Positions 51,256 through 60,673 are shown, counted from the stretch's first letter. The stretch: DNA of 64,000 nucleotides from CBDFNN01 sp965250215 (GCA_965250215.1 CBDFNN010000003.1:62001-126000), one strand, 5' to 3'. The notes: generated by a model not told the origin, from the sequence alone. Numbers and translations are program-made.

Positions 51256-52194
51256 ATGAGAAAAGGAGAAAAAAGGTTTAGGCTCCCAGGACTGACTGCA
51301 GCCGCTTTCACGCCAATGCGCGAGGACCAGACTCTGGATATTGACCGGATTTCTGGCATAGCTGAACACCTTGTGGCTGATGGTGTATCTGCCCTCTATG
51401 TGCTTGGAAGCACAGGTGAAGGCATTTCCTTGACCACTGAAGAGCGCTGTGCTGTAGCAGAAGCATACGTATCTAGTGTTGCTGGGCGCATTCAAGTTGT
51501 CATTCAAGTAGGGCATAATAGTCTTGCAACTGCCCAGATTCTGGCGAGGCATGCGCAAGATATCGGTGCCGATGCTATTTCTGCTGTGCCTCCTTCCTAT
51601 TTTAAGCCAGAGTCCACCGGGCAAGTCATCGCCTGTCTGAGAGAGATTGTTTTAGGTGCTCCCGAACTGCCCTTCTATTATTATCACATCCCTGCAAGAA
51701 CCGGTGTGGAGATCGATTTGAAGGAATTGATCTACTTGGGAGCTGACCAGTTGCCGTCGTTGGCTGGAATCAAGTTTTCAGATACAAAGCTTTTTCAGAT
51801 TCAGTCATGCATGAATAACACCAAAGGTAATCACATTGATTATGTTTTCGGCGTCGATGAAATGCTACTTAGTGGCCTCGCTATGGGAATAAAAGGAGCC
51901 GTCGGATCGACCTACAATTTCGCCGCGCCGCTTTACCTGCGCATCATGGCCTGTTTTGAAAGCGGCGACTTGGAAGGGGCGAGGCAATTGCAAGCCAAAG
52001 CTGTGTCGATGATTGATATTATTCTGCGCACTTGTGGTCGATCTGGTTTCAAGGCGATGATGGGAGTTATTGGGCAGGATTGTGGACCTCATCGCTTACC
52101 GATTTCTACCTCATCCAAAAAAGATATCTCGTCGATGTCGGATGCCCTTGAGGATATTGGTTTTTTTGAATGGGGACGAAGTCGTGTCGCTTAA
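51256..52194 (+). CDS. N-acetylneuraminate lyase/dihydrodipicolinate synthase family protein
   Basis: A 312-residue Class I aldolase of the DHDPS/NAL family. Visible are GSTGEG at 51-56, the catalytic Tyr143 in YYYHIP and the Schiff-base Lys173 in GIKFSD. The GSTGEG wording and the neighbouring mutarotase-symporter fusion favour N-acetylneuraminate lyase over DHDPS. The lyase splits sialic acid to pyruvate and N-acetylmannosamine. No nanE or nanK gene is visible in the window, so the rest of the pathway must lie elsewhere. It is cotranscribed with the preceding gene. Confidence 0.87.
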   Translation: MRKGEKRFRLPGLTAAAFTPMREDQTLDIDRISGIAEHLVADGVSALYVLGSTGEGISLTTEERCAVAEAYVSSVAGRIQVVIQVGHNSLATAQILARHAQDIGADAISAVPPSYFKPESTGQVIACLREIVLGAPELPFYYYHIPARTGVEIDLKELIYLGADQLPSLAGIKFSDTKLFQIQSCMNNTKGNHIDYVFGVDEMLLSGLAMGIKGAVGSTYNFAAPLYLRIMACFESGDLEGARQLQAKAVSMIDIILRTCGRSGFKAMMGVIGQDCGPHRLPISTSSKKDISSMSDALEDIGFFEWGRSRVA

Positions 52195-52314
52195 ACTGAC
52201 AGCAGTCATGAGTCGGCGGAATAGTAGGCCTTGAATTCGAGCTCTATCGTCCGCTGTTTTTTCGCAAGAGAGGATCTATGTATTAAGTCGCAGGAGGAGA
52301 GCTTCCTAATTTTC

Positions 52315-52746
52315 TTAACGAGAGGTATTGTCTTGGATCACTAGCTCGGGATTTAACAGGACTCCTTTAGATATCATGTCGAGCATTGCGTCACCATCGT
52401 AGTAACGTTCCTCAACAATCTGTCCTTGCTTCCACAGTTGCCAACATAAGCCGTTAATATGATGTTCTTTTCCGTCATGAGTTCGGAAACTGGACTTATT
52501 CCGAAACACGCATGTCTGTGTTGGAGCGTGTGTCTTGAGATCGGTGATCAAACCAGATATTGAAGCGGCAGCACTAATAAATGGTTCTTGTTTTTCTCGT
52601 GCCTCGGGAGCGTCTTTAGCGAAGACAACACCGTTTGAAAACATGACACCGTTTGCAGAAAAATGTGCGTCAAAAGCATCCAAGGGTCTTCCGGCATTTA
52701 GAAGCTCCACTTGTGACAGGACAGAGGCTTCAAATTCATTGTTCAT
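52315..52746 (-). CDS. SnoaL-like domain protein
   Basis: A 143-residue cytoplasmic protein with the cone-shaped alpha+beta NTF2/SnoaL pattern: SQVELLNAGRPLDAFDAHFSANGVMFSNG, then a strand-rich half with GKEHHINGLCWQLWKQGQIVEERYYDGDAML. Such proteins are small isomerases, dehydratases or binding proteins. It is on the same strand as the ABM protein gene behind it, separated by 136 bp, so the two may be related. Confidence 0.7.
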   Translation of the reverse strand: MNNEFEASVLSQVELLNAGRPLDAFDAHFSANGVMFSNGVVFAKDAPEAREKQEPFISAAASISGLITDLKTHAPTQTCVFRNKSSFRTHDGKEHHINGLCWQLWKQGQIVEERYYDGDAMLDMISKGVLLNPELVIQDNTSR

Positions 52747-52882
52747 ATATCACCTGAATAAGTCTTTTCTCATTTCTAGCCTGTCCTCCTTTGTACCTCG
52801 ATGAAAGTATATCAAGACAAATGGTTCAAATCTCGATCTGCGATCTTGCCTAAGATACTTCGGTTTAGATTCACGCCGTACT

Positions 52883-53248
52883 TCAATTATCGTGACTCTG
52901 CTTACTATCGCCTGGGACTTGCTCTCTATCAAACATCCCGTAGTCTCTTATGACCGTTGCGACTCTTAATCTATAGTTGTCGAAAATGTATGCTCTTCCT
53001 TTCTTTTGGGCTTCGCGGTGATTTTGTAAGTTTCTCCACCTTGCCACGGCAGCTTCGTCTCGCCAAAAGGAAAGGGATAAGACTTTGGACGTATCCGTTA
53101 GGCTTGCAAATCGTTCAATTGATATGAACCCTTCTATTTCACTGAGGTCGGTCATTAATTCGCCTGCAATATCCAAATACTCCGGCTGATTTTCCGCGTT
53201 AAGGTGCACCTCAAATATGACTGCTACCGTGGGGTCGATTTTCTTCAT
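52883..53248 (-). CDS. Antibiotic biosynthesis monooxygenase (ABM) family protein
   Basis: A 121-residue ferredoxin-like protein: VAVIFEVHLNAENQPEYLDIAG, then EGFISIERFAS, VLSLSFWRDEAAVARWRNL and HREAQKKGRAYIFDNYRLRV. This is the classic ABM pattern (Glu-Arg-Phe then Ser-Leu-Ser-Phe-Trp), which includes quinol monooxygenases and heme-degrading enzymes. The residues needed for heme binding cannot be assigned. The overlapping short frame at 52750-52932 is regarded as noise. Confidence 0.85.
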   Translation of the reverse strand: MKKIDPTVAVIFEVHLNAENQPEYLDIAGELMTDLSEIEGFISIERFASLTDTSKVLSLSFWRDEAAVARWRNLQNHREAQKKGRAYIFDNYRLRVATVIRDYGMFDREQVPGDSKQSHDN

Positions 53249-53409
53249 TTCACTTCTGTTTAGGAATAGACTACTTCACCATACGGCTACATTAGCTTGT
53301 CACGGATGTAGAAGCGGGTCTGGCCGAGAGTCAAAATCAGTATGATCCAAACTTCGAATAAGCAACTTCAGACTCAGCTTAAGGCAATCCAAATATAGCT
53401 AACTAACAT

Positions 53410-54963
53410 TTAGCGTCTCCGCTGTACTATTTGCCCGGATTGTACACCTGTCGCTTCGCCATCACGCCAGGCGAATTGGCCATTGATGATGGTATGAATG
53501 ATGCCATCTGACATCAGCGTCGGATTATCATAGGTGGCATGATCTATAACAGATTCGGGATCAAACACGGTGATGTCAGCAATCATGCCTCGTTCGATGA
53601 GACCGCGATCTATCATGCCGATAGTTTTTGCAGGTAGGCCCGACATCTTGTAAACAGCGTTTTCTAAAGTCAGCACTTGTTTCTCTCGCACGTATTCTCC
53701 CAACACTTTCGGATAGCTTCCCCATCCACGGGGGTGGCCACTCTCGGATGTTGAAGCGCCGCAGTCGCAGGCAATCGAAGCAGTTGGGTGTTGCATAATG
53801 GCAATGAGATCGGCCTCAAGCCCAAAGCGAGCAATGATGCCCTGTTCCGATTCCTCGAGTAACCGAATCACCGTTTCACCGGGAGAGTCTAATGACATCT
53901 CAGCCATGGCATCAGCCAATTCCCGCTTCGATTGCAGCAAGTAGACACCCTGATAGCCGCCGAAGCGAAGACGCATGGCTTGTTCTGCTTCGAGGATAAT
54001 TTGTGCGCGCAAGTCAGGCTGCATAAATCGCACCAGCATAGAATCTCTACCGCCGGCTTGGGCCCACGAAGGGATGATTAGAGACTGCAAGCCTGTTTGT
54101 CCAGCTAGGTAGGGGTAAACATCAGCGACTGCACCGTCGGCAAAACTCGTCTTTGCCTCTTCCATCAATTTGAGGATAGTTGCAGCACGGCCCTGTTCCC
54201 AACCTTGAACTTTCATATGAGTTATCAGAGGAATCAATCCAGATGCTTCCCCAATCTCGATGGTTTCGCTCATACCAGCGATAGAGCTGAAACCACTTTG
54301 AGGTGTTACTCGATCATGATTAGCGAACACCACATCCCACTCACTGAATGGTTTTAGTACCTCGACGACTTCATCCGTTGTTGCGTAGTAACCAGGCACA
54401 TAATCTAATCCCGCCGATACTCCCCAAGCCCCAGCTTCCAAACCGGTTCTAACTAGAGATTGCATCTCCAGAATTTGCTGTGTTGTAGGTCGAATCTCAT
54501 CAAGACCCACCACTTCACTCCAAACACTATTGAAGCCAATCATAGAACCTATGTTGACCGCCAGTCCTGCAGTGCTCAACTCAGCAAACTGATCATCCAA
54601 ACTGACCGGCCCATAACCGTCGGCATTCAAGATCTCCGTGGTCACACCCTGACTCAACATATTCACGGCGCTTGGAATACCTTCACTGGTCGCATGACTA
54701 TGGAGGTTGATAAAGCCAGGGGCAAGAACCAGCCCTTCGATGCTAATCTCTTGTTTTGCCGTGGCCAGACTCAAGTCACCCACGGTCGCAATCAAACCGC
54801 CATTTATTGCCACATCACCTAGGTAGGCAGAGTTATTGCTACCGTCCACGATGGTGCCTCCACGAAGTATCAGGTCATAGTCATCGGCATTCTCACATCC
54901 GGTTAGCAATCCAAGGACGACTGAAGCTAGGACAATCCCTATTTTTCCAAAATATCTATTCAT
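53410..54963 (-). CDS. D-aminoacylase-like amidohydrolase lipoprotein
   Basis: A 517-residue lipoprotein (VVLGLLTGC, Cys23). The amidohydrolase core is of the N-acyl-D-amino-acid deacylase type: LRGGTIVDGS, LAPGFINLHSHATSEG with metal His residues, SAGLDYVPGYYATTDEV, ITHMKVQGWEQGRAATILKLM, DVYPYLAGQT, CDCGAST and HPRGWGSYPKVLGEY near the end. These enzymes remove N-acyl groups from D-amino acids and may recycle peptidoglycan-derived material in the periplasm. Single gene. Confidence 0.9.
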   Translation of the reverse strand: MNRYFGKIGIVLASVVLGLLTGCENADDYDLILRGGTIVDGSNNSAYLGDVAINGGLIATVGDLSLATAKQEISIEGLVLAPGFINLHSHATSEGIPSAVNMLSQGVTTEILNADGYGPVSLDDQFAELSTAGLAVNIGSMIGFNSVWSEVVGLDEIRPTTQQILEMQSLVRTGLEAGAWGVSAGLDYVPGYYATTDEVVEVLKPFSEWDVVFANHDRVTPQSGFSSIAGMSETIEIGEASGLIPLITHMKVQGWEQGRAATILKLMEEAKTSFADGAVADVYPYLAGQTGLQSLIIPSWAQAGGRDSMLVRFMQPDLRAQIILEAEQAMRLRFGGYQGVYLLQSKRELADAMAEMSLDSPGETVIRLLEESEQGIIARFGLEADLIAIMQHPTASIACDCGASTSESGHPRGWGSYPKVLGEYVREKQVLTLENAVYKMSGLPAKTIGMIDRGLIERGMIADITVFDPESVIDHATYDNPTLMSDGIIHTIINGQFAWRDGEATGVQSGQIVQRRR

Positions 54964-55078
54964 CTTTAATCAAGGTGGCGAGCGTTCGAAATTCGATCGA
55001 TGGATTAACCCCAGATACACTATTGAACTTTTTGTTCGGCCACGGAGTGTCCCATCTTAGGCCCTCTCCAAACTCCCG

Positions 55079-55606
55079 CTATCTAGGGTGGACCATTTTT
55101 GCCAGACTTGTAAAAGCCAGGTCCACGTTGTGGCCAGACTTTGCGCTGGTCAGGTAGTACTCTATGCCAAAGGATGAGCCGAAACTCTCGATCTGTTCGA
55201 CACTTATCTTTCGTTCATAATCCTGATCAGATTTATTGCAAAGAAGTATAATACTTGCCTCTGCATTTATTTCTCGGACCATCGCGATATGCGATCGCAT
55301 ACTCTCCAAGGTACTGCGACGCGTGAGATCACATACAAGCATGGCGCCGGACAAGCCTCGAAAATAGGTTTCGGTTAGAGAAGAATAATTCTCAGCACCC
55401 GACAGATCCCACAAGATCAACTTGACGATATTAGCTGTCCCACCGCGTTCAATTTCAACTTCACGCATGCTGATTCCCGTTCCAATAGTACTAAGGTAAC
55501 GCTCATCGAAGGTGCTGTGAACAAAGCGTCTTACCAGACTAGTTTTACCAACAGCCGGCATGCCGACCATACAGATTTTTCTATTTATGGTGCCAGTTTT
55601 TGTCAA
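55079..55606 (-). CDS. Ras/Rab-like small GTPase
   Basis: A 175-residue standalone GTPase. G1 is GMPAVGKTS (15-23), switch I Thr40 lies in YLSTIGTG, G3 is DLSG (67-70), G4 NKSD (124-127) and G5 TSAKSG (153-158). The position after G3 that holds the catalytic Gln in Ras/Rab is Ala71 (DLSGAEN), so intrinsic hydrolysis is probably weak or partner-dependent. Bacterial Rab-like GTPases often pair with TPR or Roadblock proteins, but no such neighbour is visible. It lies between the D-aminoacylase gene and a cytochrome-like gene. Confidence 0.92.
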   Translation of the reverse strand: MTKTGTINRKICMVGMPAVGKTSLVRRFVHSTFDERYLSTIGTGISMREVEIERGGTANIVKLILWDLSGAENYSSLTETYFRGLSGAMLVCDLTRRSTLESMRSHIAMVREINAEASIILLCNKSDQDYERKISVEQIESFGSSFGIEYYLTSAKSGHNVDLAFTSLAKMVHPR

Positions 55607-55911
55607 GTTAATTTCGATGCCAAAGTGTAAATGTTCGTCAAGGTCCGACTGTGCCTCTTTATAGTTTAGAGTTTACCCTCGAGGATACGTGGGAAGTTGC
55701 CCGTTAATTTGCATAATACTACAGCATAACGATGTAGCCAACATGCTTCATTAAACAAGCTTATTTGAGACCTCGTCACAAATAGGACTCTGCACGTCCT
55801 CTCAGCTATCCTGCTCGGATTGCGCATACATCCGCCATGTTCGTATACTAATGTTGCAATCTCTCACCACGCTCTCGGCCCGTCACCTCACATCTAAACA
55901 TGGTGCCTATT
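55607..55911. other. 305-bp divergent gap, nothing clear
   Basis: The gap between the divergent GTPase and CXXCH-lipoprotein genes shows no open frame of coding character, no strong hairpin and no repeat. It must hold the promoters of both genes, but no clear FCB promoter pair could be assigned. Confidence 0.4.
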
Positions 55912-57237
55912 ATGAAATCACGAAAGATTTCAGTTCTATCCTTTTCTGTGTTGTCTCTTTTTCTTTTTACGTCTTGTGGAGACTCGAAGTCTCAAAACGA
56001 ATCTGAATCGCTTGGGGAGACGGAAACCTTATTGACCACTGAAGAGAGCTCATCCTCCTTATGTCTCGTCGATCCCAGTTGGATTAGTGACCCATCTCTT
56101 CCAAATGAGATTCCCAATGGGGGAGAAGATTTTTGCGACTTTTATCAGTTTTCTTGGCAGTCATTTCTATATCTGATGTCGCCTTCGGGCTCAAATCCAG
56201 AGCTTCGCAATTTCGAGCTAAGTCAAGACTACCCCATCCTAGATCTTTCAGGAAACTCGTGCGAAAGTTCTTCTTCCGAACCGAAATTCTTTGTTAGAAC
56301 CGTTAAGGACGACGATCCAAGCCCAGAATTCATGCTCCCTGAGAGAATCGGTCAAGCCGGTGGAGACGATACGATTTATGACCAGAACAGCAACGTAATT
56401 TTCTATAGTGTTCAATTTGGTCGCAGTTTCTGCGGAGCATCAAGCAGCGGAAACTTGCCAAGCGATACCATTGAGCTAAAACTAGCTTGGAAAATTCTAA
56501 ATGAGAGCGAAAAGGCCGACTACCTGTGGATCGATGCGGATATAGACGTCAACGGTACCGAAGACAAGCAAATATTGGGATTGGTTGGATTTCATTTAGT
56601 TCGAGGGACTTCATCTCATCCTGAACTAGTCTGGTCGAGTTTCGAACACATGAGCAACGCACCTAATTGCATCGAGCCATCTCCTGAACCAGATGCTGGG
56701 TGGTCCTTTCTTTCTGTGACCTGTAGTTCTTGTTTGGCTACTCCAGATGCATCGTGCTTCAATAGTTGCTCCTACAACTCCGCTTCTCCGGCAACAAGCT
56801 TGACAGGTAGTCCTAGTGAGATCTGCAGGATTTTCCCTGAGGGTACAGCCTCCGGTGACAATAAGGGAGAGGAGAATATCGCCATCGTGGACACGATGAA
56901 TACTCAGCTAGTAGGTCCATCAGGATTACTTACGGGCCTTCCTACTACAGATCCGATGCGAATAATTGGTAATTACATGAACATAGGCGCACTGTGGGTT
57001 AGCGATGTCGATTCAAGCGCGACGTTGACAAACCAACGGGGTTCGCTAAGGCTGGAAAACCCGGTTATGGAAACGACCTTTCAGGGTAGCCTGGTCAATA
57101 ATGGTTCTACAATAACCGCAAGCACAAATGGTGGACTAAACTGTTTTACTTGTCATTCCTACACCCCTGACAGTACAGCGTCAACTGGTCTAAGTCACAT
57201 TTTTGGTCCTAATACCGGAGCCGCACCGAAGGAATGA
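55912..57237 (+). CDS. Lipoprotein with a C-terminal c-type heme motif
   Basis: A 441-residue lipoprotein (LSLFLFTSC near residue 19 from ATG 55912; ATG 55900 adds four residues). The Ser/Glu-rich linker is followed by a large domain with DFYQFSWQSFLYLMSP and many paired cysteines (CLVDP, CSSCL, CNSCSY), and it ends with a single CXXCH motif (CFTCH) about 30 residues before the stop. The heme motif predicts a periplasmic monoheme cytochrome c-like protein of a widespread uncharacterised family. It is upstream of a CotH gene on the same strand. Confidence 0.7.
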   Translation: MKSRKISVLSFSVLSLFLFTSCGDSKSQNESESLGETETLLTTEESSSSLCLVDPSWISDPSLPNEIPNGGEDFCDFYQFSWQSFLYLMSPSGSNPELRNFELSQDYPILDLSGNSCESSSSEPKFFVRTVKDDDPSPEFMLPERIGQAGGDDTIYDQNSNVIFYSVQFGRSFCGASSSGNLPSDTIELKLAWKILNESEKADYLWIDADIDVNGTEDKQILGLVGFHLVRGTSSHPELVWSSFEHMSNAPNCIEPSPEPDAGWSFLSVTCSSCLATPDASCFNSCSYNSASPATSLTGSPSEICRIFPEGTASGDNKGEENIAIVDTMNTQLVGPSGLLTGLPTTDPMRIIGNYMNIGALWVSDVDSSATLTNQRGSLRLENPVMETTFQGSLVNNGSTITASTNGGLNCFTCHSYTPDSTASTGLSHIFGPNTGAAPKE

Positions 57238-57385
57238 GTTCCAATGCCGAAGCATTGCGAAACTCGTGCAAGCTGATACAATATGCCTTTTCCAGCGAAT
57301 CCAGTCGGCGCGAAGCCGATTGAGACGTAACAGAGCGAGCTGACCAGCGTTGTAATTATCTCGACCCTTGAATTACTTCGTCCAA

Positions 57386-58777
57386 ATGAAATTCTGTTTT
57401 CAGGTCATATTGTCGATTCTAATCTGCTCCGTGAGCTTGGCTTGTGACGCCACATCTGTGATCCCGGACGCCGAGAATGGTGATGTAGAAGAGATCATTC
57501 CGAGTGGCGACGAGCGCTATCTGGAAGGCGAATCAGAATATATTTTTAACCAGGACCTACTTCATACTTTTGAGCTGACGATTCCGCCAGGCAACTTGGC
57601 CGTCATTGATGCCGATCCATCAGCGGAGCAGTATGTCGAGGCCCGGTTGACTTTTGAGGGCGAGTCGATTGCGGCTGTCGGAGTCCGCTATAAGGGTTCG
57701 ATAGGAGCCTTTGTGGGATGTGTGTCAGGTTCGGATTGGTCCAATCCAAGTGGACACAAGACCTGTACGAAGTTGTCGATGAAGGTGAAAATTAATTGGG
57801 AGGGATCGGGCCGACGATTCTACGGACTCAAGAAATTACAATTCCACTCACAGAATCTGGACGATAGTCAAATGCACGATCGGCTGGGCTATTGGATGTT
57901 TCGGGAAATGGGCATTCTGGCTCCACGCTCGGTCCACGCAAGACTTATTATCAATGGACAGTACTCGGGATTGTATTCATTGATTGAGCAGATCGATGGC
58001 CAATTTACCAAAGAGAATTTCACCGATGGTAGTGGCAATTTGTACAAGGAGATTTGGCCGCTTGGTTCGAACGGCTTTGCCCATTCAGATCAGATCTTTC
58101 TGGATCACCTGAGGACCAATGAGGAAGAAAATCCAAGCGCCGAAATGATTCGCGATTTTGGGGAAGAAGTCGAGTCCTCCACTTCGGAGTCGATTCAAGA
58201 AATAGTATCGAGGTGGATGGATCTGGATCAGACCATAGCCTATGCGGCTGTGGACAGAGCGATTCGCGCGGATGATGGACCTTTTCACTGGTATTGTGGA
58301 AACGGTGCGAGCTGTTCGAATCACAATTACTATTGGTACGAGGAGCCGACGGAGCGGAAGTTGTATTTGATTCCCTGGGACTTGGATAATGCTTTCGAAA
58401 ACTTGTTGACCGATGTCAATCCTGTCACGCCAATAGCGGATGAGTGGGGGGAAACCCGGGATTATTGCCTGCCTTTTTCTTATGGTCAATTTGGATTACG
58501 ACAGCGATCGGCTGCTTGCGATAAGTTGACAGCAGGCTGGGCCTCGTACGAGCTCAAGTATAAAGAGGCCTTGCGACGCCTGTTGGCAGGACCTTATTCC
58601 GAGGCGATGATCAGCTCAAGACTCGATGCTTGGACGGCGCAGATTCGCGACGCATCGATGGAGGCGGATGGGATTCATGAAGATGCACTTTCCATGGCCA
58701 GGTGGAGCACCGCAGTGGCTGATTTGAGATCGGCTCTTGCAAGCAATCGATCGGCTCTCCTTGCTAGATCCGAATGA
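57386..58777 (+). CDS. CotH-family kinase-like lipoprotein
   Basis: A 463-residue lipoprotein (VILSILICSVSLAC from ATG 57386; a TTG at 57368 is less likely). The CotH fold shows VGVRYKGSIGAFVG, KLSMKVKINWEGSGRRFYGLKKLQFH, RSVHARLIINGQYSGLYSLIEQID and the kinase-like acidic motif in LYLIPWDLDNAFE. CotH proteins phosphorylate spore-coat or secreted proteins and are common among exported FCB proteins. A small CAATGC-GCATTG hairpin lies in the upstream gap at 57242-57257. Confidence 0.85.
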   Translation: MKFCFQVILSILICSVSLACDATSVIPDAENGDVEEIIPSGDERYLEGESEYIFNQDLLHTFELTIPPGNLAVIDADPSAEQYVEARLTFEGESIAAVGVRYKGSIGAFVGCVSGSDWSNPSGHKTCTKLSMKVKINWEGSGRRFYGLKKLQFHSQNLDDSQMHDRLGYWMFREMGILAPRSVHARLIINGQYSGLYSLIEQIDGQFTKENFTDGSGNLYKEIWPLGSNGFAHSDQIFLDHLRTNEEENPSAEMIRDFGEEVESSTSESIQEIVSRWMDLDQTIAYAAVDRAIRADDGPFHWYCGNGASCSNHNYYWYEEPTERKLYLIPWDLDNAFENLLTDVNPVTPIADEWGETRDYCLPFSYGQFGLRQRSAACDKLTAGWASYELKYKEALRRLLAGPYSEAMISSRLDAWTAQIRDASMEADGIHEDALSMARWSTAVADLRSALASNRSALLARSE

Positions 58778-59147
58778 TGGATTGGTCTTTCCATTAAAAG
58801 ACGCGGGCCTATCACATTTCGGGCATTCCAGGGAAATCGAGGACTCCCTATTAATGGGCACTATAGACTATCATTCGATTTCTCAAATCCTTAGGATACA
58901 TTCAAGGGGAAGCTGCCCTCCTTGATACAGAATAGCGCTCCCTATGAGGCTTCAGCGGAACTGGCTGTTTCGCAAGACTTGATTCATAGAGATGGCGGGG
59001 ATCACCTTGTTTCGTTCCGTAGTCAGTTTGTCCCATTTTCTGATAAATTCGCATTGCTCTATCTCTCGTCTTTCGATAGATTAATACAATGAGGCCAAGT
59101 CTGGCATCCATGCATTTTGATTATCCTCTCCAACCCTAAATTGACAC
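58778..59147. other. 370-bp intergenic gap, nothing clear
   Basis: This gap between the CotH gene and the FAD-oxidase operon contains no convincing open frame; the short minus-strand frame at 58902-59111 has no coding character. No tRNA, terminator with T-tract or repeat array was found. It must contain the promoter of the four-gene operon. Confidence 0.4.
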
Positions 59148-60581
59148 ATGATACAACCTGGCATCCAACATGAAATGATTCGTAGCGAGTTGGAGGAAAT
59201 CGTTGGTGAACCCCATATTTCGACGCGCCAGGCCGACCGGCTCGTTTATGCCACCGATTGGTTCTGGCTTCCTCAGATGTGGCTTGACCGAGGTCAACAA
59301 CCTCGCATGCCGGACTACATTGTCCATCCCGGCACGGTTGAGGAAATTGCCGAGATCATGAAGATCGCGAACTCGTATCGCATTCCGGTCATTCCTTGGG
59401 GTGGGGGATCCGGTTCTCAGGGTGGTGCGCTCTCCATTTATGGAGGTATCATCCTGGATCTAAAACGTCTCAACCGAATCATCGAAATCGACACCCATTC
59501 ATTGACCGTGACGGCCGAAGCGGGCATCAACGGAACCCAGTTGGAATGGGCCTTGAATGAAAAAGGCTTGATGCTGCCACATTACCCAGCCTCGGCAAAT
59601 TGCGCAACATTGGGCGGCTACCTCGCTCCACGCGGAACCGGCACCATTAGCACGAAATACGGAAAAGCCGAAGATCTAGTCCTACGTATGCAGGTGGTTC
59701 TGCCCGATGGACACGTACTACGAACCCCGCATGTACCCCAACACGCCGGTGGCCCCGATTTTCACCACCTCTTTCTCGGCACCGAGGGGACTTTCGGGGT
59801 GATCACAGAGGCAACCATGCAGGTCGATTATTTGCCAGAGGCTCGCTTGCTCAGAGCGGTGCTCTTCGATGACCTCAGCAATGCCCTCGAGGCAGGCCGC
59901 TTGATTATGACCAAGCGCCTAAACCCGTTTGTGATCCGGCTCTACGACCCCAGCTCTACGGCCTCACGGGTCAAGAAAATCCTGGGTCATAGCTTGGAAG
60001 GGGCCTATATGGTGATCGGTTTTGACGGCGACCCGGATATTGCGGCCTTGGAAGAAGCCAAGTCGATGGAAATTATCGAAGGCCTTGGGGGTAAAGACTT
60101 GGGCCGGGAAGCTGGCGAATCCTGGTGGGATCACCGGTATGATTTTTATTATCCCCCCCAGAGTCTGAAACTACCCTGGATGTACGGCACAACCGAGACC
60201 GTCACCACCTATGACAAAATAGAGCAACTCTATTGGGCCGAGAAACGCGCCGTAGAAGAAGAATACAAAGATTGGGATATCGACTTCATTGGGCACTTTT
60301 CGCATTGGTTCCACTGGGGTGCTGCATTGTACAGTCGGTTTATCATTCGGAATCCCCCAGAAGACCCAACCGAAGCCCTTCGGCTTCATAATCGGGTCTG
60401 GAATACCGCCATGACGGCCGTGTTGGAAAATGGCGGCATGGTCAACGAGCATCACGGCGTCGGGCTGAAACTGTCGCGTTACATGCGCCGGCAATATGGT
60501 GATGCCTGGCCCTTACTGGAAACCCTCAAAAAAGCCATCGACCCCAACGGCATTATGAACCCAGGCAAAGTCGGGTTTTAA
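59148..60581 (+). CDS. FAD-binding oxidase (GlcD/D-lactate dehydrogenase family)
   Basis: A 477-residue flavoenzyme of the PCMH type. FAD-binding motifs are PDYIVHPGTVEEIAEIMKIA, VIPWGGGSGSQGGAL, ITVTAEAG-like LTVTAEAGINGTQLEWAL, YPASANCATLGGYLAPRGTG and HHLFLGTEGTFGVITEAT. The C-terminal EHHGVGLKLSRYM and NPNGIMNPGK match the family. Such enzymes oxidise 2-hydroxyacids or alcohols and pass electrons to an Fe-S partner. Such a partner is encoded next, separated by a palindromic 92-bp gap. Confidence 0.9.
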   Translation: MIQPGIQHEMIRSELEEIVGEPHISTRQADRLVYATDWFWLPQMWLDRGQQPRMPDYIVHPGTVEEIAEIMKIANSYRIPVIPWGGGSGSQGGALSIYGGIILDLKRLNRIIEIDTHSLTVTAEAGINGTQLEWALNEKGLMLPHYPASANCATLGGYLAPRGTGTISTKYGKAEDLVLRMQVVLPDGHVLRTPHVPQHAGGPDFHHLFLGTEGTFGVITEATMQVDYLPEARLLRAVLFDDLSNALEAGRLIMTKRLNPFVIRLYDPSSTASRVKKILGHSLEGAYMVIGFDGDPDIAALEEAKSMEIIEGLGGKDLGREAGESWWDHRYDFYYPPQSLKLPWMYGTTETVTTYDKIEQLYWAEKRAVEEEYKDWDIDFIGHFSHWFHWGAALYSRFIIRNPPEDPTEALRLHNRVWNTAMTAVLENGGMVNEHHGVGLKLSRYMRRQYGDAWPLLETLKKAIDPNGIMNPGKVGF

Positions 60582-60585
60582 TCCA

Positions 60586-60655
60586 AATGATGAATGATAG
60601 GCTGAAGAATGATTTACATTAAACATCAATCCTTCAACGCTTATCACTCATCATT
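60586..60655. repeat. Long imperfect inverted repeat between two operon genes
   Basis: Arms of 28-29 bp (60586-60614 and 60628-60655) are near-perfect reverse complements, each bounded by AATGATGA/TCATCATT, around a 13-nt centre. The RNA would form one extended hairpin between the FAD oxidase and the Fe-S gene. It could adjust relative expression of the two or be a small inserted repeat. Confidence 0.8.
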
Positions 60656-60673
60656 CCAAAACAAAGTGTATAC

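Noticed and set aside
52750..52932. A 60-codon minus-strand frame between the SnoaL-like and ABM genes
   Set aside because: It overlaps the ABM C-terminus, is rich in Arg/Lys/Glu without a fold pattern and lacks a credible start.
57242..57257. CAATGC-CGAA-GCATTG hairpin as a terminator of the CXXCH lipoprotein gene
   Set aside because: The stem is only six base pairs and no T-tract follows; it may be an RNA end but is not supported as a rho-independent terminator.
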